The notes under the pieces are model-generated. The model had not been told where the DNA came from, made no database searches, and was given only the letters and a program-made list of their open reading frames with translations. Made by a program: the position numbers and the translations under genes. Positions 21,101 to 33,400 of a stretch of 64,000 nucleotides of DNA are shown here, in pieces; positions within the stretch are counted from its first letter, which is position 1, and each line of letters begins with the position of its first letter. Origin of the DNA: Bryoerythrophyllum caledonicum (lineage: Eukaryota; Streptophyta; Bryopsida; Pottiales; Pottiaceae); NCBI GenBank assembly GCA_963971425.1, contig OZ020517.1, positions 3,908,501 to 3,972,500 on the forward strand, written 5' to 3'.

Positions 21101-23163
21101 GTAGGTTTCTTATCTTTCTTCTCACCAACGATGTTTCCTGATGAGGTTTTCATTTCTGGCAGGGACGGAGGCGTTGTTTGCCGACTTGGGTCACTTCACT
21201 TTCCGGTCCATTCAGGTGAAGACGATAATATGATAAGATGAAACTACTCTTTCTAGTACTGTTTATTCGAGCTCAATCCTGCAGTTTATGGTCCATTTTC
21301 TTGAGCCGCAAGTGGTGGTCGCATTGTGCAGATTGCGTTTACGTCTCTGGTGTATCCCTGCTTAATTGTGACGTATCTGGGGCAATCTGCATATCTGATG
21401 AAGCATATGGAAGACGTCAGCGACCCTTTCTACTCCTCCCTCCCAAGTGAGTGAATCACCTGCCTCTAATGTCATGAGGGAGCAAGCGAATGAGGATATT
21501 GATAACATATTGGCGGACAAATTACCATCTTCTAGATTCCATAGTTTATGAAATTCTGCCTTAGTTACAAATATCTCATCAAGTTTTCTTACTGAGGCAA
21601 AGCTCATGACTTCTAGATACGAAATGAACCAAATATCTTCTTATATGAAACACTACCCAAGTTGCAAAACACCTGCTTTTCCTGATGCCAAAGTTTGTGA
21701 GAAAGTTAGTGCCGAAGTTCTTGTTTTCTGGGGAGAGCAAAATTATCTGATATTATGCTTTCGGTTTCTGCAGAGGCGGTGTACTGGCCTATGTTCGTGC
21801 TGGCGACGTTCTCGGCCATGATCGCGTCGCAAGCCATCATCACGGCGACGTTCTCCATCATCAAGCAATCCGCAGCGCTGGGGTGCTTCCCGCGCGTGAA
21901 GGTAGTGCACACGTCCAGCAACATGGTGGGGCAGGTGTACATCCCCGAGATCAACTGGATGCTCATGGTGCTATGCATCAGTATCACGGCCGGCTTCCGT
22001 GACACGGACGAAATCGGCAACGCCTACGGTAACGTCTACACTGAAACCAGCTTCTCACCTGGGGCGGAATTTTCCACTGACATACCTCTTGCACTACTGT
22101 AGGTATCGCCGTGGTGATGGTGATGCTGATGACGACGTTCCTGATCTTCCTCGTGATGGTGATCGTGTGGCGCAAGCACGTGCTCGTGGCGCTGCTCTTC
22201 CTGGCCGTGTTTGCCACCATCGAGGGGGTGTACTTGAGCGCCGTGCTCTTCAAGACCACCCAGGGCGGGTGGGTGCCGTTCGTGATTGCCGTCGTGTTCG
22301 GAACCGTCATGTACACATGGCACTACGGCACTCTGAAGCGGTACCAGTACGAGATGCAGCACAAAGTGTCCGTGGGGTGGCTGCTCGGGCTCGGCCCCAG
22401 CCTCGGCCTGGTGCGCGTCCCGGGCATCGGCCTCATGTACACCGACCTCTCGCACGGCGTCCCGCCCCTGTTCTCGCACTTCATCACGAATCTGCCCGCC
22501 ATCCACTCCACCGTCGTGTTCGTCTGCATCAAGTACTTGCATGTCAACACGGTGCCCCCCGAGGAGCGGTTCCTCATCAGACGCATCGGTCCCAAGGCGT
22601 ACTCCATGTACCGATGCGCGGCGCGCTACGGCTACCTGGACATCCACAAGAAAGACGACAGGTTCGAGGAGTCGCTCATGCAGAGCCTGACGCGGTTCCT
22701 GCAGTGTGAGGCGCTGCGGGAACAGTCGGATAGAATCTCCATGGCCGCGAGCTGGACTCCCGATTATGCCTCCCAGCACAGTGTCGCATCCTCCGCGCCG
22801 ACCATCTCTAACTACGATACGACGCCCAACCAGGTGCAGCTGCAGCGGATGCTGCGCTCCCATGGGCTGCAATCAGCTAGCACAACTCAGGAGTCCGGGA
22901 TCTTCATCACCGCCGCCCCGGCTGAGAGTAGCTCTAACGAGAGCGAGGATGAAGTGGCTTTTCTGAACGCGTGCAAGGAGGCTGGGGTGGTGTACATCCT
23001 GGGCAACAACGTGGTGAAGGCGAGGAAGGACGCGGGCCTCCTCAAGCGCGTGGCGATCAACTACATCTACACGTTCCTGAGGAAGGTCAGCAGAGAGTCG
23101 CGCGTGGTGCTCCACATCCCTCACGAGTGCCTCCTCCAGGTCGGGATGGCGTACTATGTATAG
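18157..23163 (+). CDS. KUP/HAK/KT potassium transporter, complete (9 exons, 806 aa)
   Basis: Exons by my reading: 18157-18312, 19348-19576, 19893-20132, 20399-20449, 20707-20967, 21163-21215, 21332-21446, 21774-22028, 22103-23163. All introns are GT-AG and the sum is 2,421 bp, ending at TAG. The protein is of normal family length. After a ~52-residue acidic, Gly-rich cytosolic N-terminus, the signature [13 protein letters not shown] sits at residues 68-80. [41 protein letters not shown] and [14 protein letters not shown] follow in family order. About 10-12 membrane segments precede a long hydrophilic C-terminal domain ([17 protein letters not shown], then a Ser-rich linker and [17 protein letters not shown]). 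The family mediates H+-coupled or channel-like K+ uptake at plasma membrane or tonoplast. The ATG is the first in the leader, after a (TCG)9 run. Intron 5 holds telomere-like CCCTAAAC repeats near 20990-21030. Subgroup cannot be assigned by eye. Confidence 0.95.
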
Positions 23164-24121
23164 CTTCCGCCAGCGGCTTCATGTGTATAGGTGAGCATTG
23201 ATCCCATGCCAGGAAAAAGGCGTTGTGGAGTGGCGACCTGCCGCAAATGCAAGGAGAGAGAGATAGATATAAGCATAGAGGAGTTAGTGCCTTGTATAAT
23301 ATTCATGAGAAGTTTACATTTGATGATTTCGAGAGGCCTTTTCTGTACTTCTCATGATCGACTCCTGCGGAATTCCCAACCTCACAGACCCAAACATCTA
23401 GAAATAGCTCGCGAGAAACAACCTTCAACTATATTATATACTGGACAGGGCCCAACACGTGGAGCTCCTAGATCTTTTATATGAGTGAAAAAGCATACAA
23501 TACAAGACGCGTTAAAGAGAAATTCATCATTCATTCTCATGTTTTGTATGTGTAGACAATTTGCAAGGTCAATATGGGTATAAGACGATAACTTCGACTG
23601 ACGACCTTTGGTGTTACAACCGATCAATCGAGAATTTATGACAAATATTAGGAATTTTGGAAGGCGAAAAGCGGTCACCAGAACAAGTAGCGCACTCTAA
23701 ACAAGCAAGCATTGGTAAAAGAATGTGATAGGAAGTTGAAAGAGTACAGTCATGAGAGCAAAAGATGAAAGCCACACGTCATAGTAGCAAATCATCGAGA
23801 TTTACAGACGACTTGTGACAGGAAGATGGTTTCTTATCCCGAGGTAGTCTAGACTTCAAACGAGATTTCACGACATACAACACGTTTACATGAACACACT
23901 GAAACACAGATTCAATAAATAACTACAAACAACACGCTTGCAACACCATTGATACCGCAGATATGACAAGACAATCAACTCTTGTCGCTGCAGGCGTTGT
24001 TACCTGAAGAGGGGGACGGGGACTCGCCTCCCTACAAAGTGGAACATGAAATCAAGGTGAAATGAACCTTAAAGCCGATGATGACACAATCCAACCAGCG
24101 TATCCTGATGTACACTATTTT
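23164..24121. other. Convergent 3' flanks of the KUP and SET genes
   Basis: Tail-to-tail spacing of 958 bp. The DNA is AT-leaning, non-repetitive within the window and has no open frame of interest; it presumably holds both 3' UTRs. Confidence 0.6.
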
Positions 24122-26371
24122 TTATCCTGCTGCATGTGCTTTTATCAACCGTTTTAATACCTCCGCTTTCTGTTTGCCATACATACACTTGCATATGTAC
24201 ATAGCTCTTTTTTGAGCATCCTTGACGACAGTCTTGCTGGCTCCTTGATCCTCGAATTTCTTAGCCCAATATGCAGCAATAAAAAGGGCCACAGAGTCGC
24301 CAGGCGCGGCGACATTCATAGCGTCAATCATGGTCTCGGGGCGAGGAATGATGGCGGCGTGGTCACCCAGCTGGTCCAGATTCAGGTAAGCGCTCCAGTA
24401 TGCAATAAAGTAGGACGTCCGAAGGAGCTGCCGTTCGTGAAGGTATGGCGTATGTAACTTGAGTTGGTGCTCGAGCTTGAGCGCATTCCTAGCCATGTCT
24501 ACGGACTCCGGATACCCCGCCACCACGCCCTCTTTCATACCCCACACGTCATACACTCGCTTGCATATGTGTTTTAGCGGGTCCCTAAATCTCAACTCCA
24601 ATTCACATCGTTGACACTTACATACGAAGTCCCACTTGTCCTGTACCAAAAGTTCAAGGCGCATGGGGAGGGGTAGTAAAGGATTCACGTACGAGATTGT
24701 GACCTCGTCACCGCATTCTAGTTGACGAGACGCGTGCAGGAACAGGGTGTCGCCGAGGTGGAGACGAACCGCGTTCGGGCAACACGAGTGGTTGATGAAG
24801 GAAGGTAACGCCCACAGCCCTAGAAACTGTCGGTGATTCTCCCCGGGAAGCCTGTTATTATGCAATCCTCTAGCGCACGACCCTGACTCATCCAGCGCGT
24901 TCTGCAACACCACGCCCTTGATGCGCGCCAGCGGCATGTCATGGAGGCTGAAGGAATCCCACGTCTGATTTGGCTTGAATAACTCCATCGGTGGACACCG
25001 CTCCTCCTTGGCCCCCTCGGAATAGGTCAGAAAACTCATCTGGTGGAGCCACTTGGGTGACTTCAACGCTAGATTGAAGAGCTTGAAAAGCAGCTCGTCG
25101 CGGAGCAACCTGTTGGCGCGCCCGGAGGGCCCTTCCACCTTCTTCGGATTCGTGCCGTCGATTCTCACCACCGAGAGCGCGTTGCTCACCAGGAGAAGCT
25201 CCCCCACGTCCACGTCTTTCGTCACGAATAGTCCGCGCCGCCCTAGATCCTCCCGCCACTTGATCTCCACAGGTCCTACGTAATCACTGCACTCGGTCGC
25301 GTCGCACGTCCCGAGGACGTACTTCGAGATCTCATAGAGCCCTAACCGGCTCTGGAGATCACATGTCTTGCTCCGCTGCAACGCATTCTTTATGTCCTTG
25401 TCCTGCGTGGAGAGAAGCAACGCGTTTTGGAAGGTCTCGCACGCTTGCTCGTACTGCTGCAACCCGTGCAACGCGCGTCCTTTCCTGTAAATGCTCTTGA
25501 GATGCGTCGGGTCGAGCTTGAGGGCCTCCCCGGAGTCGATCAGCGCTTTTTCGAAGTGGCGGAGCTTCATCCAGGCTGCGGCACGGTTCGAGTACGCTAG
25601 CATTACTGTCTCGGGGTCTGTGAATCCTGACCTGTTGGTTCCGCCGTTGGCCTTCTTGCGCCGCGATGACTTGGGAGTGGGTGACGACGTCCGCAGCGAC
25701 TCCATGGATTTCATGATGCACTTGGAGTAGAGGTCGATCGCGCCGACCCAGTCCTCCTTGGCGAAGAAGCGGTTGCCCTCGGTGCGCAGATCCGCGGCCT
25801 CCAGCTTCGACAAGGGGCTCACATCCGAGGGCAGGAACGGCATCTCGGAGAGGATGGTGATATCGTCCTCGGTGCTGACGCAGAGTGCGAGCGTCTTGTC
25901 CGGGAGAGTGGACAGATACGGCTCCTTGATGGCGATCCGCGCGCCCTCTGAGTACCGGATCTTCACCTTCCCCCAGGCCTGGTCCAGCTCCGGGTCGTCC
26001 ACGATCAGCGTCATCGCCTTCCCAGTGGCCTCGTCCTCCACCACTGTCTGCACGAAGCTCACAAAGAAGGCCTCCACGCAGAGCGTCCCGTACAGCACGC
26101 GCCCGGCGTGCCGCTTCTCCACCGTGAGCTCCACGAGCGTGATGCGCCGCAGGTCCTCCAGCGGCGCAATGCTGCTCCTCCGCGGCTTCTTCTGCAGGCG
26201 CGCCAACGTGTCCTCCCGATCCTCCTCGCTCATCCACTCCCAGTCGTTCCCCGTGTCCTCGAACTGCCGCATCCGCACCCGGTGCAGCTCCACCAGCTCC
26301 TCCTTGTCCATTGCCACCGACGCCTTCACTAGCCGCCCCCGCAGCACCGCCATCGCCTCTGCGCTCATCAT
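24122..26371 (-). CDS. TPR and SET domain protein, SMYD-like (749 aa, single exon)
   Basis: A single uninterrupted frame. The N-terminal ~180 residues are charged, with a likely beta-rich module. TPR repeats occupy roughly 185-340 (LRTEGNRFFAKEDWVGAIDLY, then NRAAAWMKLRHFEKALIDSGEA and YRKGRALHGLQQYEQACETF). The SET domain spans about 360-600: GRRGLFVTKDVDVGE at its start, then the core FINHSCCPNAVRLHLGD, GDEVTISYVNPLLP with the catalytic-region Tyr, and post-SET CKCQRCELE. The order TPR-SET-postSET is that of plant TPR-containing SET proteins related to SMYD. Expected role: S-adenosylmethionine-dependent protein lysine methylation, substrate unknown. The start choice: MMSAEAM has two adjacent Met codons, and upstream DNA is a CT-rich, repeat-bearing leader. 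It may be intronless or the gene may have a non-coding 5' exon. Confidence 0.92.
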   Translation of the reverse strand: MMSAEAMAVLRGRLVKASVAMDKEELVELHRVRMRQFEDTGNDWEWMSEEDREDTLARLQKKPRRSSIAPLEDLRRITLVELTVEKRHAGRVLYGTLCVEAFFVSFVQTVVEDEATGKAMTLIVDDPELDQAWGKVKIRYSEGARIAIKEPYLSTLPDKTLALCVSTEDDITILSEMPFLPSDVSPLSKLEAADLRTEGNRFFAKEDWVGAIDLYSKCIMKSMESLRTSSPTPKSSRRKKANGGTNRSGFTDPETVMLAYSNRAAAWMKLRHFEKALIDSGEALKLDPTHLKSIYRKGRALHGLQQYEQACETFQNALLLSTQDKDIKNALQRSKTCDLQSRLGLYEISKYVLGTCDATECSDYVGPVEIKWREDLGRRGLFVTKDVDVGELLLVSNALSVVRIDGTNPKKVEGPSGRANRLLRDELLFKLFNLALKSPKWLHQMSFLTYSEGAKEERCPPMELFKPNQTWDSFSLHDMPLARIKGVVLQNALDESGSCARGLHNNRLPGENHRQFLGLWALPSFINHSCCPNAVRLHLGDTLFLHASRQLECGDEVTISYVNPLLPLPMRLELLVQDKWDFVCKCQRCELELRFRDPLKHICKRVYDVWGMKEGVVAGYPESVDMARNALKLEHQLKLHTPYLHERQLLRTSYFIAYWSAYLNLDQLGDHAAIIPRPETMIDAMNVAAPGDSVALFIAAYWAKKFEDQGASKTVVKDAQKRAMYICKCMYGKQKAEVLKRLIKAHAAG

Positions 26372-26900
26372 CTCTCACCACAATGCCACTCCTCCGCGCA
26401 CCTCCACATCCAACCTGCGCATTCACCAAACCCAAATGTAATCTCTCTCTCTCAAACCACTTCGCCACAGCTATCCAACCTGCACACAACCAAGTTACAA
26501 TTCCTCACCAATGCAAACAACCTCGTTCTCTACGCAATACCCTAATCCTCCGCCAATGTAAACAAACTCTCTTCACCAAACCCTAATCCTTCGCCAATGT
26601 CAGTAACCTCTCTTCTCTCCGTCTCTCTCACCTTCCTCACCGATTTTCTACACCGACTGACTAGACTGACACCGAACCCTAATCCCTCGCCAATGCAAAC
26701 AACTTCGTTCTCTCTCAGCCAAACCCTACTCCTCCGCCAATCTAAACAAACTCAATCTTCACCGAACCCTAATCCTTCGCCAATGTGAGTAACCTCTCTT
26801 CTCACCGATTTTCTACACCGACTGACTAGACTGACACCAATGTGCGCTATCTCGAAGAATGTCAAACCTGAACCACTCTCACTCACCGACTGATCATACA
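26372..26900 (-). promoter_or_regulatory. SET gene upstream region with tandem AACCCTAA-bearing repeats
   Basis: A CT-rich block with a degenerate direct repeat about 185 bp apart: the segment at ~26570-26690 recurs at ~26757-26843 (AACCCTAATCC, TTCGCCAATGT, ACCTCTCTTCTC, then GATTTTCTACACCGACTGAC). AACCCTAA matches the telo-box seen in many plant housekeeping promoters. At least five CGCCAATGT/CCAATG motifs are present. Confidence 0.5.
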
Positions 26901-27696
26901 CTTGGCTTTTAGAGTACTAGTTCTACTAGAACCCTAACGGTTAGTGCGATTTAGCGAGCTTGGTTTCTTACCGAGTAAGAGGATTGTTGTTGTCGGCGAA
27001 GTTTTTATCTGCTCCCAACCGGAGTGGAGAGTTGTGTGTGTGTGCGTGTGTGTGTGTGCGATCAGAGGAAATTAGGTCGGGGCGTGAGCGTTTGAGCCAA
27101 GGTTTTTTTATCGAAGCATCTTCCCTCCACGTTGTTAACGTTCTCCTTGCATCTTCCCTGCTTCCCCTCACCCACAAAACACTGTTTTGGTCAATCAGGA
27201 CCTGAAAAACACTGTTCAAATGAGAGGTGCGTCTCCTAAAGCCGTGTCAAGTCAAAACCGAACGTATTCCACAACCGTGGGTCTTCCATAACCGTGGGTC
27301 TCCCGTAAGTGTTTTTTTCTCTCATAACCGTCGATGCGTATCGCATATTTGCAAGATTTTACTTCTGTTTTCTCTGCTATACACTTTTGTTCACATGGAT
27401 TCGAAGGAGGCCACCAGGAGTTCACTTTGATTCTTTTATGTAAAAGAGATGGAACTTGTCAATGAGTGATGAATCAGAGAATAGTGGAGCTCCTGCAAAT
27501 TGGAGAACTTTTGAAGGGTCTAGTTATAAACTTATGATACTATTTGATCGAGGACAAAAATTACAAAATAGTGTATTTGCCGTACACGTATTCTCCATTA
27601 TCTATACATTGTTACGGTTCACACGGCCTTAACAATAATAAAAGCGGTATAAATGAAACCTGTTGATAATAGAAACCTGATGAAAAATGTAATTAC
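26901..27696. other. Intergenic between the aminopeptidase 3' end and the SET gene promoter
   Basis: Includes a (GT)n-rich stretch at about 27032-27060. No coding sequence was recognised; open frames here are short and featureless. Confidence 0.5.
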
Positions 27697-30600
27697 TTAT
27701 CTAGGAAGCGGTTCCGTCGCTCGGATGAGCCATTCCATCTCAGGGCCAGAGACCAATGGGCTAACCTTTTCTCGGCACACTGAGTGATAATCATCAACCC
27801 AATCCTTCTCAACCTCCGACATCAATGAAAGGTCCATGAGCTTCGTCTGGTATGGCACCTGAACAAGCACCGGAAAGAACCCCTATTAGAAAAAGTTCGA
27901 GGATAACAGCTATTGATGATAAGTTTAGAAAAATCCTCACCCAAGTTATGTGTTCAAAAGCGAGATAACCCTTATCCCCAAAATTGTGCTTTGCTTGTGC
28001 ATCCTTCACAATCAGCACATTTTCGATTCTGACTCCAAAGTTTCCATCCTCGTAGTATCCAGGCTCTGTTTCCCCACAACCACCACATTCATTATCTTCC
28101 AAGGATGCAGCAGCTTAGTTCCAAGGATAATCTTAAAACAACACAAAAGAGCACTAGATTCAACATGCCGCTTTCCAAAACAGGGTTTCTACATCTTCTA
28201 CAGTGCACGAAGGCGGAGTCGATTACCATCAGTAACTGTCATATTTGCCTGCAACGCAACGTTCCTTGCTTGCGGCCTGAAGCTGATAAGATGGGGCCCT
28301 GTTTACAAAATGAAAATATAAATTAAAGATTTGAAAGTATATATAATACTGTGAACAAGCAGCTGCTGCCTTTTGCATGAGAATGCATGAGAGGAGTACC
28401 TTCGTGCACATTAAGGTAGGACCCGACACCATGGCCAGTTCCATGTCTGTAGTCCAAACCATCCCTCCATAAAGGAACTCTGGCCAAAATGTCAAGCGCA
28501 TGACCTGTCATTCGCAAATTATTCCGGTCAACCATCTGCTGTATAAAAACAATACTGAAATGCCTTCATGTGCCCTGGTATGCTACATCCTCCAGAAACA
28601 ATTCAAACTAAAATAACGAAAAAGGTAAATTTCAAGTGTTATCGGACAAGAGTTGCAGAGAAAATTCATGTACAGTAATACCTGTGGTGCCAGCTGGGAA
28701 AACAGCCATGTCCAATGCGATATGCCCCTTCAACACCTGTAGCTCTCAAACTGGTACATCAGATCAAGAGCCCGTTGATGGTCCACTAGAAACGAGAGTG
28801 CAGAAGAAAAAATAACAGTAGCCAATGATTTACATAAGAAAAAGAGACTATTCAATACAACTCAGAACTCTCAAATGGAAGCAAAATATACCAGAGTAGC
28901 ACAAGATTTCTCGTGAGAGGATGGCTTCCCGAAGTGCATGGTCCTCGTGACGTCAGTTGTACCATCCAGGTACTTCATATCAAACAAAAAGTGTCTAATC
29001 AGTAAAAGGAAGGCAGCCAAGTCAGAAGATGACTATAAAGCAGTTAGCATTGTTGTGGTTCAGATATGTGGTAATGAAGTCACAAACACAGTCCGCGGAC
29101 ATTGGAGTAGTCATTAACCAAGTATGTAAACACGAGCACAAGAATTCACCTCAAGAACTTCCACATAATGTAACATTACTGCCTAAAAGTGAATGTAAAA
29201 GGCAATAAGAGCATGAACCTCACCTGGCCCCCTGAGTCACACAAATACATAGAATCAGGCTGCATCTCCGCACATGTCTCTTCCTTAGCAGCATAATGAA
29301 TGATAGCTGCATTTCCTCCTACAGAGCTGATCGTCTCAAAGCTCAAACCCTTGAAATGCTGCAACCAAAAAGGTAACAGTTTTCAGCAAAGCGTTCCAAA
29401 CATCCTTTATTGCGGTTACAAGGACAACACAAAGACGCATGTCTTGCATCTAAGACTTCATTGAACTGATAAAGTAGTGAAATTGTCTGAACAAATACCT
29501 CTTGCTTAGCTCTGAAGGTCTCAAGCTTATCTGCAACAGTCACCTCGGTTAATTTTTCCTCTTCCCTGCATTAACATAAGCCCTTTCAGCTTAACCTGCT
29601 TAACCTGAACTTGCCTAACAATATACACCAATCAAGGCCAACAAAGCAATGTGAGAGAAGGGACGCACGAGCGCTTGCGTTTGAGGGAACCCTTCACTTC
29701 AGAAAAGTAGCCAGCTGCACCATATAAGTCTTGCATCTGCAGAACATAATCCCAACCTATGTTAAACATCAAACAAAGCACCAAACCCCTCCTCATAGCA
29801 ATGAAAATCGAATACCAATAGAAAGCAGTACAAAACGCTTAAAACATTGTATGTTCAGAAGTAAGGATGAGAACCTGAGTATCCAGCCAACAAAGATAAG
29901 AGACAACGGCAGCTCCGTCCCGAATGTGTGCATTTCTCATCCCATCCAGCTCCACTGGGTGCTGTTTCCTCAAGAACCAAAATACGAAACCACTCATCAA
30001 AATAACTTTCGGGAGACTATGAATTACAAAGATCGGCTCATATAAGAAAAACTGAACCACGGACTTGAAGAGGAAAACGTGGCATGGTCTACGTCGTAAG
30101 GACTTGGATATCCAGCTTCTGGGCAACATGTACAGATACTAGCAGAAAAAAACACAAAAACTAACTCAGAAAGATACAAAGACCAACCTTCAAAGCTTTT
30201 GCCAACGCAAGAGGAGACTGCTGCAAAACGACCCGATCGGCTGCTACACCAGAATAGACAGCAAAGCTGCATGTGCCAGAATCAATCCAAATCAATAAGC
30301 CTTCATCAAGAGATCCTTCAACACTCGTATCCTCAAGCCCTTCAACAGGTTCAGGCTCAGTAGTTGCTGTCGAATGGTCATTTTCAAAACCATTTGCATG
30401 ACCATTCTTTTCTGTTAACTCCTTGGAATCCTTCTTCCCAACAGATGATTTCTCAGAAACGAGTGCTTCTACATCTTCAAACACGGACTCATAGTCACGT
30501 ACTTCCACTCCATTCTCACAAAGGTATTGTTCAACCTGAAATTAATTCACTGCAAAATATAAGACATAGCCACAAAATATGCAGACAATACACCAGGACA

Positions 30601-32242
30601 CGATTCACATCAAAAATTCTCATGCTTAAGATGCAGATAAGTGACGAATGTAACAAGAGTGTACCTTCAGATCCACTTTTGCCTTGTTCACATAGTAGAA
30701 AGCAGAATCTCGCGTCACTATCGCATAGGAATGAACCACAGGGTTATAGAGCACGTCTCCTCCTCTTACATTGTAAAGCCATGCGACCTGTACATCCATA
30801 TTCAGCACTTAGCGCACTAATCCATATTCGGCAGGGGGGGGTCATGTTTCAGTCCTAAGAATTGGGAAGGAGAAAAAAGAAGTTCAGTACAAAGTAAAGA
30901 AAGTGTAGACGCATGAATCTTGCCTCATCAAGGGTAGTCACAACAATTGCATAAGCCTTCTCTTGGTTCAACTTCCCTCGTAAGTCACTGATCTTATCCT
31001 TTGCAGATTTGCCTGCAAATTCCAAAGTCTGGATGCAAACGGGAGCCACAACATGTGGAGGACGGTTTTCCCAAACCTTATCAACTAAATTTTCTTTTAG
31101 AGGAATCAGTTGCTGGCCATTCTTGCAGAAAGCCTGTTGCCATCGATGTGCAGTGTCAACTGAAATGCAACACGGATCAACCCCAACGTTCCCCTCTTTC
31201 TGAAGATTCTGCAATCACAACAACACAATAGTCAGGGAGAATAGAATTTTCTGAAAGTATTAGAACATGCAAACACAAGGCGTTATCAACCACACAAGAC
31301 TTATAATTTGCGGAAAATAAGTTGAAAGTTCAGGGAAAACACACATCGGCAATCCAATTCTCCAGAGGAGGATCTTCACCGATCCGCATCAACTTCCACT
31401 GGTGACTGAGCTGCTGAGTAGCTTGCAGAAAGTATCGTCCATCGGTCCACAACAAAGCCTCATCTGCTGTGATCAACGCAATACCTGCAATACACAGAAA
31501 GCGCAAAACAACCACTATCAATACCGCATGCATGTCCAGGTTGCAGTATTACAACCAGCAAAAAAGGTCACCCTCCATTAATTGAGAATGACTGAAACTG
31601 CTAATCATACACGCTGCAATGTGCTTACTAAACAATCCTCCACCTCACATTGCTAACTGAACAAAATACGAATTAAATCAGATATAACAACACCACTCCC
31701 AAACAAGCACAGGTTCCATGAATCAGCACTTTGCAAATCATATCTTTACCAGCGCTTCCATTGAATCCCGACACAAACTCCCGCCTCTTATCCGCATCAG
31801 CTACATACTCGCTCTGCTTGCATGCAAACAAGTATTAGTCCTCACATCCGCAGCACCCTGACACCAGTCAATTACATGCCTCACAATGTACAATGAAATC
31901 AGAAAACCAGAAATAACTCGAAAATGCCACAAATACCTTTTCCATTCCTCATTTAACCCCTCCAACAACCTGATCGTAAGCACTAAACCTCCGCCAACAG
32001 GACCAGAACTCAATAAACCATAGTACTCACTAAACCAAAAAAAACCAACGCACTCTAAATTCCACCAAAATTCACGCCAATTCCCAAACCCTCGCCTGCC
32101 TGTTTTAAGAGAGAATTAAAGCTGCACGCATTACCTGATGGTAATCCTCGGACGGCACCACGAGCGCGTGAAGAGGAGGCGAGTGCGCCGCCATGAGCGG
32201 GCGCAAAAGCTCCAGCGGATTGACGTGCGACGATGGCGACAT
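27697..32242 (-). CDS. Xaa-Pro aminopeptidase P (M24B), complete (16 exons, 674 aa)
   Basis: Exons, 5' to 3' on the minus strand: 32135-32242, 31750-31813, 31345-31484, 30924-31208, 30665-30787, 30188-30535, 29875-29961, 29669-29736, 29499-29565, 29224-29358, 28892-28972, 28682-28736, 28400-28504, 28227-28298, 27941-28065, 27697-27858. They sum to 2,025 bp in one frame. The creatinase-like N-domain begins with [22 protein letters not shown] and [15 protein letters not shown]. The pita-bread catalytic domain has all five metal ligands: two Asp in [15 protein letters not shown], His in [10 protein letters not shown], Glu in [10 protein letters not shown] and Glu in RIENVLIV. Exon 6 carries a hydrophilic Lys/Glu-rich insertion (~45 residues after DVEALVSEK). 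It removes N-terminal residues preceding proline, in the cytosol as no transit peptide is visible. Intron 4 starts with GC instead of GT (after GATGAG). Length fits cytosolic APP1-type enzymes. Confidence 0.94.
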
Positions 32243-33078
32243 GGTTGGCGATCAAACCTCAAACCAAACCCTAACAACAACAGATCTAAACCCTCCTCTC
32301 TTCTCCCTCTCCTCTCTCTCCCCGCCCGGCGATCACCCGTGGCCCCTGTTGCCCGCGGAGCGTGAAGGGCTCGGCTATGGCGGGATGCGCATTACTGTGG
32401 AAGCAACAAGTCTGCAAAAACTCTGCAACCCTGCTAATAATACACTCGATCTGCGATCGACTTTATCGCCCTCTCAACTTCACGAGTTAGTACGTCTTTA
32501 CGTCCTTTCATTCGTTTCGTTGGATGACTCTGCGATCGATTTCATCGCCCTCTCATCTTTTCTACGTCTTTACATTCGTTTTATTGGGTGAATATTGTAC
32601 ACTGTCATGCTTTCCCACTTATAACATCGCCACCGTGGCAGTTGAGGCATACCGTATACCGTACGCATTGGTCTGGTTTGGACACCCCTGTACAAACCAA
32701 TTATTTTATTTTCACGTAGTGGTTTGGACACAATGGGTATCATCTAGGTATAATATAAGTGTTGCCTAGATATTACAAGTGTATGACCTTGGCATTACTA
32801 AGGTATGACTTAAGACAAATATTTTATATTTTCCAATAATTTTGGACACCCTCTATTTTTAATTAATTATTTACGAACCTCACCAATGTGTTGGGTATAT
32901 ATAGATTTCTGTACTTATGAAGTATAGGCGGACACCCTATGACCATGCGGTGGTGCCACCTCACAGTGAAGGAGCGATTTTTGGAAAAGCAGGGCTTGTT
33001 GAGCAAGGGGAGGGGAGGAAAAACCTGTCAGGCCCCATGATGTACTCGTAGATGAAGGACGGTCCTTTGCTCCCACTG
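32243..33078. other. Aminopeptidase upstream region and intergenic DNA
   Basis: Reading 5' of the ATG at 32242 there is a leader with TTAGGGTTTG (telo-box like, near 32265-32275) and a CT/GA-rich tract at 32285-32325, typical of plant core promoters. Beyond 32600 the DNA is AT-rich with no gene. Confidence 0.5.
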
Positions 33079-33400
33079 AAGGCCGGTTCGCACTAGCACT
33101 TGCGGTCGACTTGCGTTCCGCGTTAAGGTAATTTGAGAAAATATTTTCTTATTCAAAAACATTGCAGACTCTTGTCTCATACCAACTCAAGTCACTGTTG
33201 CATGCGGTTGTCGCACGCAAGCCAAGATGAGCCATAAATTTGCGTTAGTAAGTACTGTTCAAGTGGCCGCAAGTACTATTCACTTTTGGATTTTAGTTCA
33301 TTAATTCTCTGAATGATTTTTTACATGTTACCCTTCTGACGCAGATTCTTACAGCACTTGCGGTGAACATGCGTTCTTCTGCCTAGTGCGAACGGGCCTT
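33079..33400. mobile_element. 322-bp MITE with 18-bp terminal inverted repeats
   Basis: Left end AAGGCCGGTTCGCACTAG (33079-33096) and right end CTAGTGCGAACGGGCCTT (33383-33400) are inverted repeats with one mismatch. Each subterminal region carries CACTTGCGGT...TGCGTTC in the same orientation. No coding sequence. The superfamily is uncertain; the terminal sequence resembles PIF/Harbinger-type ends but no clear target duplication was seen. Confidence 0.7.

Noticed and set aside
22036..22872. 278-codon open frame on the minus strand inside the KUP last exon
   Set aside because: A shadow of the GC-rich plus-strand exon; His/Asp-rich composition is what reverse reading of that exon gives.
25359..26489. 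376-codon minus-strand frame overlapping the SET gene
   Set aside because: It is the +1 frame of the GC-rich SET coding sequence; Gly/Ala/Arg-rich with no domain, while the other frame has TPR and SET motifs.
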